A stretch of DNA of 64,000 bases from Acinetobacter pecorum (lineage in GTDB: Bacteria > Pseudomonadota > Gammaproteobacteria > Pseudomonadales > Moraxellaceae): assembly GCF_014837015.1 (NCBI RefSeq), contig NZ_JACSPT010000002.1:62001-126000 (forward strand). Direction: 5' to 3'. The translations under genes and the position numbers were made by a program. Within the stretch, counting starts at the first letter, position 1. Every line of letters begins with the position of its first letter. This document shows, in pieces, positions 55,416 to 63,762 of the stretch. The notes under the pieces are model-generated. The model was not told the origin of the DNA, ran no database searches, and was given only the letters and a program-made list of their open reading frames with translations.

Positions 55416-56659
55416 GCTTAAATCAAACTAACGAAATATTAGACGTTGTCATTATTGGTGGTGGGTTGGTAGGCGGGCTCACTGCGCTATTGCTGGCCCA
55501 AGGTGGCGTGCAGCCTACAGTTCTGGATGCAGCGCCAATTCTGGATGCAGATAAAACCTTAAAGGTGGCTAATCCGCGTGTCCTGGCTCTAAGTCAGGCA
55601 ACCATTCACCTATTAAAAACGGTGGGTGTCTGGGAAAATTTAGCACGTCAGCAGCCTTATACCGGTATGCAGGTGTGGAATAAAAATGGCTATGGCGAAA
55701 TTAATTTTGGCCAGCCTTCAGAAAAAACACCCTCGGTAGAGCAGGCTTTAGGTTCGATGGTGGAACCAAGCATTCTGAATCTGGCCATTCAGCAAAAGAT
55801 GCTGGAAGATGTTCAAGATTATAGAACACAGGTCAAAGTCAGTCGTATCGAACGCGGTGTGGGTGTATGGATCATTCAACTGGCCGATGGTACTCAGCTT
55901 AAAACCAAGCTGGTGATCGGTGCCGATGGTGCCAATTCCTTTGTCCGTGAGCAAGCGTTCATAGATATTGAGGTACTGGACTATAAACAGGCGGGGATCA
56001 GTTGTGCCATTAAAACTGCACAGCCTCATCAACATATGGCACGTCAGATTTTTCTTGAAACTGGTCCTCTGGCTTTTTTACCTATGGCCAGCCTTAATCC
56101 GGAAGAGCAGGGACACTGGCAATCAATTGTCTGGACCTTGCCAGAGGATTATGCAGAGGAATATGCAGCGCTCCCAGATGCTGAATTTACCCAGCTATTA
56201 ACCCGTGAAAGCCAGCATATGCTGGGTGAAGTATTGCAGGCAACACCATGTGCCACTTTCCCTTTAAAAGCCCGTGCCGCCCAACAATATGTTCAAGATG
56301 GTTTGGCCCTGATTGGAGATGCCGCACATGTGATTCATCCACTGGCAGGTCAAGGGGTGAATATTGGCTGTCTGGATGCTGCAGTGCTCTGTGATGTTTT
56401 ACTGCATGATCAGGCGCGTGGCGTATGGGCACATGAGCAGACCCTCAAACGCTATGAACATCGCCGTAAAGGTCAGAACGATGCCATGATGCATAGCATG
56501 TCTGCGATTGGCTGGATGGAAACCACTTCATTCTTCCCAATGGTTTGGGTACGTAATTTTGGTTTAAAACAGGTAGAAAATCAGCCAATATTAAAAGATG
56601 CATTTATGTCACAGGCCAACGGCCTGAGTTTACTCAAAGACACACGCTACGCAGCTTAA
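55412..56659 (+). CDS. ubiI: UbiI/UbiF-type FAD-dependent ubiquinone hydroxylase
   Basis: 415 residues. Same family as UbiH: FAD motif VVIIGGGLVGGLTALLLAQGG, DG motif GADGANSFVRE, and GDAAHVIHPLAGQGVNIGCLDA. These favour UbiI (C5 hydroxylase) or UbiF over UbiH. It starts inside the end of ubiH and is cotranslated. Which ring position it hydroxylates cannot be fixed from sequence; position next to ubiH supports UbiI (VisC). Confidence 0.88.
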   Translation: MSLNQTNEILDVVIIGGGLVGGLTALLLAQGGVQPTVLDAAPILDADKTLKVANPRVLALSQATIHLLKTVGVWENLARQQPYTGMQVWNKNGYGEINFGQPSEKTPSVEQALGSMVEPSILNLAIQQKMLEDVQDYRTQVKVSRIERGVGVWIIQLADGTQLKTKLVIGADGANSFVREQAFIDIEVLDYKQAGISCAIKTAQPHQHMARQIFLETGPLAFLPMASLNPEEQGHWQSIVWTLPEDYAEEYAALPDAEFTQLLTRESQHMLGEVLQATPCATFPLKARAAQQYVQDGLALIGDAAHVIHPLAGQGVNIGCLDAAVLCDVLLHDQARGVWAHEQTLKRYEHRRKGQNDAMMHSMSAIGWMETTSFFPMVWVRNFGLKQVENQPILKDAFMSQANGLSLLKDTRYAA

Positions 56660-56673
56660 GGGAGAAATGTAAA

Positions 56674-56719
56674 TTTTTTAAACAAATGCCAATAAAGAGT
56701 AACGTTTTTGTTTAAAAAA
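56674..56719. repeat. 13-bp perfect inverted repeat after ubiI
   Basis: TTTTTTAAACAAA (56674-56686) and TTTGTTTAAAAAA (56707-56719), with a 20-nt loop. May serve as a weak terminator for ubiH-ubiI. Confidence 0.5.
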
Positions 56720-56833
56720 GATACGATTTTTTGAGTTTTGGTACTAGGCGAAGGTCAAAGAGATTGCTAAATTTCACTTAATTCGATACCTGACTTGGAA
56801 TACCAAGCGAGGGCCATTTTTGGGGAGATGCAA

Positions 56834-57088
56834 ATGACAGACATGAATGATTATGATGATGACGTTGAAGATTCAATTGTTGACGATGATGAAGCAAAAG
56901 CCGCTGAAAAAGGCGCGGTCGATAGCACAGAGGTCGTCAGTGATACCGATCTTGTAGAAGCTGAAACTTTGACCGTCACTGCAAAGCTGAAAAAGCGTCA
57001 AGCACTTGAAGACGAGATTGCGGCTTTCCTTGCTAGTGGTGGTCGTATTGTTGAAGTGCCGGCAGATGAATCAGTAGCCAAAGAATAA
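56834..57088 (+). CDS. SutA-like acidic small protein
   Basis: 84 residues from the ATG at 56834 (GGAG 6 nt upstream; earlier in-frame starts lack one). The first 30 residues are very acidic (NDYDDDVEDSIVDDDE), then a charged linker, then a short C-terminal motif LEDEIAAFLASGGRIVEVPADE. This resembles Pseudomonas SutA, a small protein that binds RNA polymerase and supports transcription in slow growth; the C-terminal match is the best evidence. It is monocistronic with its own terminator. Role here is inferred. Confidence 0.6.
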   Translation: MTDMNDYDDDVEDSIVDDDEAKAAEKGAVDSTEVVSDTDLVEAETLTVTAKLKKRQALEDEIAAFLASGGRIVEVPADESVAKE

Positions 57089-57112
57089 GTTATTGATTAA
57101 CTTGTTTCTTAT

Positions 57113-57144
57113 AAAAAACACCACATTAAATGTGGTGTTTTTTT
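57113..57144. terminator. Terminator after the SutA-like gene
   Basis: CACCACA-ttaaa-TGTGGTG with flanking A/T runs, between convergent genes; may work in both directions. Confidence 0.88.
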
Positions 57145-57178
57145 GCAAACCAAAATGAGATAGAAATATCTAAAGCAA

Positions 57179-58021
57179 TTAGTCGTTTGCCGAAGTCAGT
57201 TCTAAAGCACGTTGATAAGCGACTTTCTTTTTGATTCCGGTTAAATCTGCCGCCAGTTGTGAAGCAGCTTTGACCGAAAGGTCCTGTAATAGGCGATTCA
57301 ATAATTTATCCAGCTTTTCCTGATCCAGATCTTTTTCTTCGGTGGCGCCGCCAATCACCAGAACAATTTCGCCTTTTTGCTGATTGTGATCATTGCTAAT
57401 GAATTCGACTAGTTCACCCAAGGTCATTTTCTTGATAGTTTCAAAGGTCTTGGTAATCTCACGCGCAAAACCGACCGGGCGATCTGCTCCGAAAACGCTG
57501 GCCATATCTTTAACGGACTCCAGAATTCGATGCGGTGCTTCATAGAAAATCAGGGTTTGGGTTTCATCTTTCAGTTTTTCCAGATTCAGCAGGCGCTGAC
57601 TTTGTCTGGATGGCAGAAAACCTTCAAAACTGAAACGGTCACTCGGCAAGCCAACAGCACTTAAGGCAGCAATAGCCGCACAAGCACCAGGAACGGGAAT
57701 CACGCGGATATTATGCGCTTGAGCAGCCCGGACAAATTTAAAGCCAGGGTCGCTGATCAGGGGAGTGCCAGCATCACTGATCAGGGCCATATCTTCGCCA
57801 TTGAGCAGGCGCTGGATCAGCTGATCAATCTTGTTGCTTTCATTATGCTCATGACAGGCAGTCAGAGGTGTTTGAATATTAAAGTGTTTAAGCAATTGTG
57901 CTGAAGTTCGTGTATCCTCAGCAGCAATAAGACTCACCGACTTTAACACCTGAATTGCACGATAACTAATATCATCTAAGTGCCCGATTGGAGTCGCAAC
58001 AACAAATAACTGAGCACTCAT
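57179..58021 (-). CDS. rsmI: 16S rRNA (cytidine1402-2'-O)-methyltransferase RsmI
   Basis: 280 residues. Methylates the ribose of C1402 in the ribosomal P-site. Tetrapyrrole-methylase fold: LFVVATPIGHLDDISYRAI, AAEDTRTSAQLL, LISDAGTPLISDPG, PVPGACAAIAALS and FYEAPHRI. The start at 58021 (MSAQLF) is preferred, with GGAG 6 nt upstream; an ATG at 58033 would overlap the divergent lpoA-like gene. Divergent from the lpoA-like gene, as in E. coli. Confidence 0.95.
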   Translation of the reverse strand: MSAQLFVVATPIGHLDDISYRAIQVLKSVSLIAAEDTRTSAQLLKHFNIQTPLTACHEHNESNKIDQLIQRLLNGEDMALISDAGTPLISDPGFKFVRAAQAHNIRVIPVPGACAAIAALSAVGLPSDRFSFEGFLPSRQSQRLLNLEKLKDETQTLIFYEAPHRILESVKDMASVFGADRPVGFAREITKTFETIKKMTLGELVEFISNDHNQQKGEIVLVIGGATEEKDLDQEKLDKLLNRLLQDLSVKAASQLAADLTGIKKKVAYQRALELTSAND

Positions 58022-58031
58022 AGGTTTCTCC

Positions 58032-58991
58032 ATGTGGAATAAATTGAATAATAAAAAATGGAAGATTAAAAATAAAATATTGGGCTTGTGTTTAGTCAGC
58101 TACATCAGCAGCGTACAAGCAGAAGTGTTGATCATTCTACCCGAATCCGGACCTTTGACGCGAGCTGCATCGAGTATCAAACAGGGTTTTCTCAGTGCTT
58201 ATGCTACTTCCGGGCAGAAAGTTCCATTAAAATGGGTCAATTCCAATCAGAAAAATATCTCCCAGCTACTGAAACAGCATGTCAATAAAAAGACCAAAAT
58301 GGTGGTGGGTCCATTGGCACGTAGCGATGTAGAACAACTACTCAAGAGCAAACCTAAAGTACGTACCCTCAGCCTGAATGATGTAGCAGGGTCATCACCC
58401 CAAGTCTGGCAATTCAGCCTGTCCAAAAAAGAAGATGCCGCTGCCCTAAAAACCTTATTGCACAAAGATGGAATTCAACAGCTGCTGATTTTACGCCAGC
58501 CGGGCAGTGAAGCCGAGCATGAACTGTTGCTGATGTCATTGTTCAGTCAAAGTGATCTGAAATTCAAGATCGTGAACAAGGCACCCATTTTTTTAATGCC
58601 AAAACAAGGGCTGTTATACCTCGGCAATGCAGAAGGGCTGGCTGCCATACCTGAATTAAGCCATAAACGGATGTATACCGTGGCCAATGCGATCAGCGAG
58701 CAGCATAGACCCCCGAAAGGGATCAAGTTCTGTGATGTTCCGGTACTTTATCTGGCTGACTGGCCAGATGTTGTACAAGCCTATGCCAAAGAAGCGGTGG
58801 ATATGTCCTATCAGCGGCTGATTGCCTTCGGGGGAGATGCCTGGCAGATTACCCAGCAGTACCTGTCACAACCGCATTTGCAGCATATTGAATTTCAGGG
58901 TAGAACTGGCCGGATTGAAATCACGGACCACAGTATTCAGCGTAGTCCACAATGTTTTCAGTATAGTGGCACAGGCGTCAAGCTACTATGA
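58032..58991 (+). CDS. Short LpoA-like (YraM) periplasmic protein
   Basis: 319 residues. A signal-peptide-like N-terminus (ILGLCLVSYISSVQAE) is followed by the periplasmic-binding-like fold of LpoA: ILPESGPLTRAASSIKQGFL, MVVGPLARSDVEQL, AEGLAAIPELSHKRMY, LADWPDVVQAYAKE and RLIAFGGDAWQI. E. coli LpoA is 678 residues with an N-terminal TPR-like domain; only the C-terminal half is present here and the Cys lacks a proper lipobox. It may activate PBP1a, by analogy. It overlaps yraN by 4 bp. Confidence 0.82.
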   Translation: MWNKLNNKKWKIKNKILGLCLVSYISSVQAEVLIILPESGPLTRAASSIKQGFLSAYATSGQKVPLKWVNSNQKNISQLLKQHVNKKTKMVVGPLARSDVEQLLKSKPKVRTLSLNDVAGSSPQVWQFSLSKKEDAAALKTLLHKDGIQQLLILRQPGSEAEHELLLMSLFSQSDLKFKIVNKAPIFLMPKQGLLYLGNAEGLAAIPELSHKRMYTVANAISEQHRPPKGIKFCDVPVLYLADWPDVVQAYAKEAVDMSYQRLIAFGGDAWQITQQYLSQPHLQHIEFQGRTGRIEITDHSIQRSPQCFQYSGTGVKLL

Positions 58992-59419
58992 GCGAAAGAG
59001 GAATGCTACGACAGCAACTAGGTGCATGGGCGGAGCAGCAAGCGGCCCAATTGATGCAAAACCATGGATTTCAGTTCCTGGCAGCCAATTATCACAGTCG
59101 CTATGGCGAGCTGGATCTGATTCTAGTATGTGATCAGGAGCTGGTCTTTGTGGAAGTCAAAGCACGTGCACAAACCCGATATGCACAAGCGATCGAGTCG
59201 GTGTCCAGGGCGAAACAGGGCAAGATGCTCAAGACAGCCATGTGCTTTATTCAAAAAAATCCACAATTTGCACACTATTACTATCGTTTTGACGTGATTT
59301 GTTTTGATTTTAAACAGCAATTTGCAAAAACCCTACAGCATGACTTTTCGCAATACCCTTATGATCTGGCATGGATTGAAAATGCTTTTACTTTTGATCA
59401 AGAGTTTATTAACCTTTAA
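58988..59419 (+). CDS. yraN: YraN family nuclease-like protein (UPF0102)
   Basis: 143 residues. The UPF0102 signature is complete: LGAWAEQQAAQLMQNHGF, ANYHSRYGELDLI, VFVEVKARAQTRYAQA. It resembles the Holliday-junction-resolvase fold with conserved E/D/K residues; activity is unproven. Starts in the end of the lpoA-like gene (ATGA), so it is cotranslated. diaA, which follows yraN in E. coli, is absent; dolP comes next. Confidence 0.92.
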   Translation: MSERGMLRQQLGAWAEQQAAQLMQNHGFQFLAANYHSRYGELDLILVCDQELVFVEVKARAQTRYAQAIESVSRAKQGKMLKTAMCFIQKNPQFAHYYYRFDVICFDFKQQFAKTLQHDFSQYPYDLAWIENAFTFDQEFINL

Positions 59420-59550
59420 ACAAAATAAGATCTAAAGATGCATATATTTGCTTCAAGATCATTGTAAAGTTCAAGCAGAATTGCCATGATCTGAGCTTGG
59501 AAAAGATGATTAGATTGAAAAGACGTAATAAAATGAAGGAGTCTTGCTGA

Positions 59551-60237
59551 GTGGTTAAGCGTATTGCAATAACAATGCTGTGTGTCGCAAGTTTATCAGG
59601 TTGTGCCAGTTTTATTTCTAGCGGCACAGGTACGGCTCCTGTCGGAACTGAAAGTGGGGCGCGTACCTTGGGGCAGGTATTTATTGATTCCTCGATTGTC
59701 CGTACTGCAAAAATTAACCTTTATAAACTGGACTCGCGTTTTAAGCAGGCCCGGGTCAATATTGAAAGTTTTCATGGCAATGTCCTGCTGACCGGTCAGG
59801 TGCCAGATGCCCATCTGAAACAATTGGCCGAAGACAATGTCAAATCCATGAGTGATGTGAAGGCAGTTCATAATTTTATTACTGTCGGCAATCAGATCAG
59901 CTATAGCACTATCATGCAGGATACGGCGGTGACTGCAAATACCCGCGGTTTAATTATGAAGGCGCCTGTAGTTGCAGATAGTAAGGTGCATGTTCATACT
60001 GAAGATGGCATATTGTATGTGATGGGACGTTTAAACAGTGCCGAGATTACTGACCTGAATCAGGTGTTACAGCAGGTAGGCAATGTTACTAAAATCGTGA
60101 CCCTGATCGATAATGTTGAGCAATCCTCAAGTCTGGCCAGTCAGAATTTTGCTGCACCGGCATATGCGCAGCCGGGTATTGAACAGACACCGGTTGCCAT
60201 TGATCCTGATACGGTTGAACCGACCTATGAACCATAA
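59551..60237 (+). CDS. dolP: DolP-like double-BON lipoprotein
   Basis: 228 residues from a GTG with GGAG upstream. Lipoprotein signal with lipobox LSGC near residue 18. Two BON domains: RTAKINLYKLDSRFKQARVN... LTGQVPDA and VHVHTEDGILYVMGRLN... VTLIDNV. A 40-residue Pro-rich tail follows. DolP binds anionic phospholipid at the division site and supports outer-membrane integrity. The order lpoA-yraN-dolP matches E. coli apart from diaA. Overlaps the next gene by 11 bp. Confidence 0.9.
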   Translation: MVKRIAITMLCVASLSGCASFISSGTGTAPVGTESGARTLGQVFIDSSIVRTAKINLYKLDSRFKQARVNIESFHGNVLLTGQVPDAHLKQLAEDNVKSMSDVKAVHNFITVGNQISYSTIMQDTAVTANTRGLIMKAPVVADSKVHVHTEDGILYVMGRLNSAEITDLNQVLQQVGNVTKIVTLIDNVEQSSSLASQNFAAPAYAQPGIEQTPVAIDPDTVEPTYEP

Positions 60238-61108
60238 GGTCGGTCAGTTTAAAACCCAACTTTCACAGCGTATTCTTCAGCTTCAGCAACAGTATAAAGA
60301 TTTCAGGTTATACGATTTTGGCAGCTATGCCCTAAATCGTTTAACTCCGAAACAGGGTTATATGGTCGAAACCCAATTGGCCTATGGTCTGAAATCCCGA
60401 CAACGCTTTGACCTGTTTCGAAGTCAGCAGCCTTTGCCCCACCGTCCCCTGATTGTGTTTGTACATGGTGGTGCATGGTTGCATGGTGATAAAAGGGATT
60501 ACCAGTTTATTGGCGAGTCCTTTGCCAAAGAAGGTTATGATGTAGTGGTGATGAATTATCATCTGGCACCACAGCATATTTTCCCTACCTATATTCATGA
60601 TCTGCATTTGTTGCTAAATCATTTGCAGCAGTCGGCTGCGCAGTTGCAGATCTGTGCTGAAAATCTGGTCCTGATGGGACACTCTGCCGGCGCATTCAAT
60701 GTCATGTCTGCCTTGTATCATCCGCAATCTGCCACTATCGATCATAGTCAAATCCGGGCGATTATTGGTCTGGCAGGGCCTTATCATTTTGATTATAAAA
60801 ATGATCCGATCTGTGCAGGTGCATTTGATCAGGCGGTACCTTATCAGCAGGTCATGCCTTACTATTTTGTTAAAAATAGCTCAACCCGGCATTATCTGTT
60901 TATTGCCGAAAAAGACAAGATTGTCGGGCATTTCAATAGCCATGATTTGGATCGTGTACTGAAAGAGAAGGGCAATCATAGCCATTTGATTCATATTCCG
61001 AAACTTGGCCATATTACGATCGTGGGTTCGCTCTCCAGTTTGTTTAGCCGCTTTTTCCAGACCAAGTCTCAGGTGCTTTGGGCGCTCGAAGATGCATTTA
61101 AATCCTGA
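60227..61108 (+). CDS. Alpha/beta hydrolase (esterase)
   Basis: 293 residues from the ATG at 60227, inside the end of dolP; a longer frame back to 60113 would overlap dolP by 125 bp and is rejected. Fold-3 hydrolase of the hormone-sensitive lipase/kynurenine formamidase-like group: oxyanion HGGAWLHGDKRDY, nucleophile GHSAGAF, with Asp in EKDKI and His in LGHITIV completing the triad. No signal peptide. Translational coupling to dolP suggests an envelope lipid-related role, which is inference. Confidence 0.85.
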   Translation: MNHKVGQFKTQLSQRILQLQQQYKDFRLYDFGSYALNRLTPKQGYMVETQLAYGLKSRQRFDLFRSQQPLPHRPLIVFVHGGAWLHGDKRDYQFIGESFAKEGYDVVVMNYHLAPQHIFPTYIHDLHLLLNHLQQSAAQLQICAENLVLMGHSAGAFNVMSALYHPQSATIDHSQIRAIIGLAGPYHFDYKNDPICAGAFDQAVPYQQVMPYYFVKNSSTRHYLFIAEKDKIVGHFNSHDLDRVLKEKGNHSHLIHIPKLGHITIVGSLSSLFSRFFQTKSQVLWALEDAFKS

Positions 61109-61139
61109 GCTGATAGCTGGATAACCCTGTAGCAACACA

Positions 61140-61181
61140 TAAAAAAAGAACCCAAGGCGATTATCCACTGGGTTATTTTTT
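61140..61181. terminator. Weak bidirectional terminator between esterase and nudC
   Basis: AACCCA/TGGGTT with a 14-nt loop and strong A and T runs on both sides. Confidence 0.6.
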
Positions 61182-61214
61182 TGAGCCTTGAAAAATTTAC
61201 TTTTAAGTACAGGC

Positions 61215-61991
61215 TTATAGCCAGGTTTTGGTGTCGTCTGCGACAGGCGTGCCTTGAGTCACATGCATGATCATGGCATGGGCAATACTACCTTTGAATG
61301 GAATTTCCGGCAGCTGATCGAATTTGAAGAATTGCGCATCACTAATTTCCTCTTCCTGCAGCTGTAGCTCACCGCCAGCATATTCTGCCTTGAAGGCAAT
61401 CATCAGGTTACTTGGGAATGGCCAGGGCTGGCTGGCCAGATACTGAATATTCTTGAGCTTCAAACCGACTTCTTCCAGCGTTTCACGACGTACTGCATCT
61501 TCCAGGGTTTCACCCACTTCAACGAAACCGGCAATCAGTCCATACATTTGACTTTTAGTATTGCGCGCGTTTTTGGCCAGTAAAATCTCGTCTTTGCCTT
61601 TGGTAATGACGGTAATAACGCAAGGCTGTACCCGTGGATACTGGCGATAATTGCATGATGGACAGACCATGGCATATTCAACAGCATGTGCTTCAGTGGC
61701 TGTGCCGCAATGACTGCAAAATTTATGGTTACGACGCCATTCTAAAAGCTGTACCGCACGACTAGCCTGTTCAAATTGCTGGGTATTCCAGAACTGTAAC
61801 AGCTGACGGATGGGAACCAGTTGCAAACCTGGAGGAATTGGCTCATCGGGAAGGAGGTCACGGGCAATCACCTGATCACCCGTGTGGAGTAGCAAATCAC
61901 TTGCTAAGGCTTCAACCCGTGGAAGTTGAAAGTGTTGATCGACCAGCAGTTGCTGTTGTTGAAAAATATAAGCAAGTGATAATTTGGACAT
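61215..61991 (-). CDS. nudC: NAD-cap/NADH pyrophosphatase NudC
   Basis: 258 residues. Removes NAD caps from RNA and cleaves NADH. Zinc ribbon CSHCG... CPSC at about 92-114, the Nudix box GFVEVGETLEDAVRRETLEEVGL, and the NudC-specific SQPWPFPSNLM motif. Its ATG overlaps the fimL stop by one base (TAATG), so the two are cotranslated. The nudC-fimL pairing occurs in Pseudomonas too. Confidence 0.96.
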   Translation of the reverse strand: MSKLSLAYIFQQQQLLVDQHFQLPRVEALASDLLLHTGDQVIARDLLPDEPIPPGLQLVPIRQLLQFWNTQQFEQASRAVQLLEWRRNHKFCSHCGTATEAHAVEYAMVCPSCNYRQYPRVQPCVITVITKGKDEILLAKNARNTKSQMYGLIAGFVEVGETLEDAVRRETLEEVGLKLKNIQYLASQPWPFPSNLMIAFKAEYAGGELQLQEEEISDAQFFKFDQLPEIPFKGSIAHAMIMHVTQGTPVADDTKTWL

Positions 61992-63637
61992 TAGGCAACT
62001 ATTTTGAGTTTCTCACTACTGTCCAATGCTACCTGAAACATGGTCTGTAATACAGGCTGTTTGTTCTTTAAGTTATCAATCATCATGTCGGCACTGGCCA
62101 GGGTATCTAGAGCACGATGAATTTCTTCTGGACTTAATGCCATCGACAGATCAATACGGTTCTTGATAAATTCCGCAGTAGTGACGAAAGCAGTACGAAC
62201 ATGTTCTGCATTCAGGAATAGCATGGCGCCGCCAATCTCGTAAAACTGTACAGGTACAGCTTCAAGGGCAGCCAAGTCCTGGTCTTGCAAGTAATTGCTG
62301 AGAATCTGGCTGGAAAGTTCAATCAGTGCCTTGGTTTCACTGAGCAAAGCAGCATGTGCTTCATCCAGACGGTCCAGGGAAATATTCATGTTGTTGACGC
62401 GCAGCTGCAAACGGCTCGAAGTGTGATGACGCTCCAGTACGCCAATCGAGTTCATGGCAGACAGAATGACATTCATCAACTGCTGGGCAAAACTGGTATC
62501 CTGCATCATCTCCGGCTGACTCAGTGTAGCAGCCTGGTGGGTCAGGTCATGATAGGCTTCATTCAGGTTCAACACCTTGAAGATATTGGCCAGATTATTC
62601 AGTTGAGCCTGTAATTCCTGGGTCTTTTCAGGTGTCATGCTCTGATAGTTGAACTCGATGTCATTACGAATTTGTGCCATTTCTGTGGTCACCAATTCGC
62701 TGATGGTATGCATGGTTTCAAAGTCTGGACCATATAGATGGCGACTGAAAACCTGTAGTTGCATATCGGTCAGCAGGTCATCGCTCACATTCAGCTGGCT
62801 GCGGATAGACTGTGCAGTTTCATCTTCCTGACTGATACACAGGCTGAGCACATTGGCCAGATCAGCCAATGAAGCCTTGAAACTGTCTGCCGAGCTAAAA
62901 TACTGTGCCATGTTACGTTCAATGCTCACCAGGGTGCGTAGACGTGGCTCATTAATGAACAGATGCTCGATATTGTTGAAGGCAACATAGACCAGATTCC
63001 AGTACTGTTTGCTGCCATCATGCTGTTCGGAAAGTCCAGCCAGATAGGCTCCTACCAGTTTGATGGCTTGCAGATCCAGTTCACTTTCTTCCTGAGTAAT
63101 CAGCTTGTTCAGTGACAGCTTATACAGGCGGTGTACATATTCGGATTTTTCCAGACCTGGCGCTTGTGGCAATGCAAAGTCAGGAGTAATACAATCCAGT
63201 AAGGATTCTACATGCTGGCCTTCAGTTGTCAGCGGTTTACCCAAAGCCAGTTCCAGGCGGTTCAGGGTATCTAGCAAAAATTGTGGAATTTTCACTTCAC
63301 GCAGGCAGATGAATTCGATATAGCGTTTCAGCATGGTGGTGCCTTCACTCAAGGCAATAACATCCTGAGTATTGACCTGCGCTGGATTCCCCATGATCTT
63401 GCGCATCAGTTCTGCTGAATATTGAGCGATTTTTGCCAGACTGGACATGTCGATCAGAGCCAGAACCTGGGCGCATTGTTCAAACTGATTTAATGCATCA
63501 TCAATGCCAAAAGGTAAAGTCTGGTCTTCTACCAAGGTGCTTACTGCTGATTCGACTAACTTGATCGAGTTATCAACCTCATTTTTTATTATCAGTAAGG
63601 CTGTTGGATCAAAATGTATAGAGGTTTGGTAAGACAT
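61991..63637 (-). CDS. fimL: FimL-like protein (ChpA N-terminal homologue)
   Basis: 548 residues. A helical protein with no recognisable receptor, kinase or membrane segment; start at 63637 (MSYQTSIHF) with AGG upstream. The segments AQYSAELMRKIMG, LLDCITPDFALPQAP, and the long repeated helices match FimL, a ChpA-like scaffold without kinase residues that couples the Chp chemosensory system to cAMP and type IV pili in Pseudomonas. Adjacency to nudC is as in Pseudomonas. It is cotranscribed with nudC. Assignment is from memory of the family and synteny. Confidence 0.75.
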   Translation of the reverse strand: MSYQTSIHFDPTALLIIKNEVDNSIKLVESAVSTLVEDQTLPFGIDDALNQFEQCAQVLALIDMSSLAKIAQYSAELMRKIMGNPAQVNTQDVIALSEGTTMLKRYIEFICLREVKIPQFLLDTLNRLELALGKPLTTEGQHVESLLDCITPDFALPQAPGLEKSEYVHRLYKLSLNKLITQEESELDLQAIKLVGAYLAGLSEQHDGSKQYWNLVYVAFNNIEHLFINEPRLRTLVSIERNMAQYFSSADSFKASLADLANVLSLCISQEDETAQSIRSQLNVSDDLLTDMQLQVFSRHLYGPDFETMHTISELVTTEMAQIRNDIEFNYQSMTPEKTQELQAQLNNLANIFKVLNLNEAYHDLTHQAATLSQPEMMQDTSFAQQLMNVILSAMNSIGVLERHHTSSRLQLRVNNMNISLDRLDEAHAALLSETKALIELSSQILSNYLQDQDLAALEAVPVQFYEIGGAMLFLNAEHVRTAFVTTAEFIKNRIDLSMALSPEEIHRALDTLASADMMIDNLKNKQPVLQTMFQVALDSSEKLKIVA

Positions 63638-63762
63638 GATCTGCACCTTTCCTGAAGTATTATCTATATATGAGCCCCGCTTCAAACTGCAGGACCTCTT
63701 TGTATTTACTATAACTGAAGAACGATAGTTTTAAACCTAAAGTATCCCCGGAAATGTAGATT

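Noticed and set aside
60113-60226. Long N-terminal extension of the alpha/beta hydrolase
   Set aside because: It would overlap dolP by 125 bp in another frame and has no similarity to esterase N-termini; ATG at 60227 fits better.
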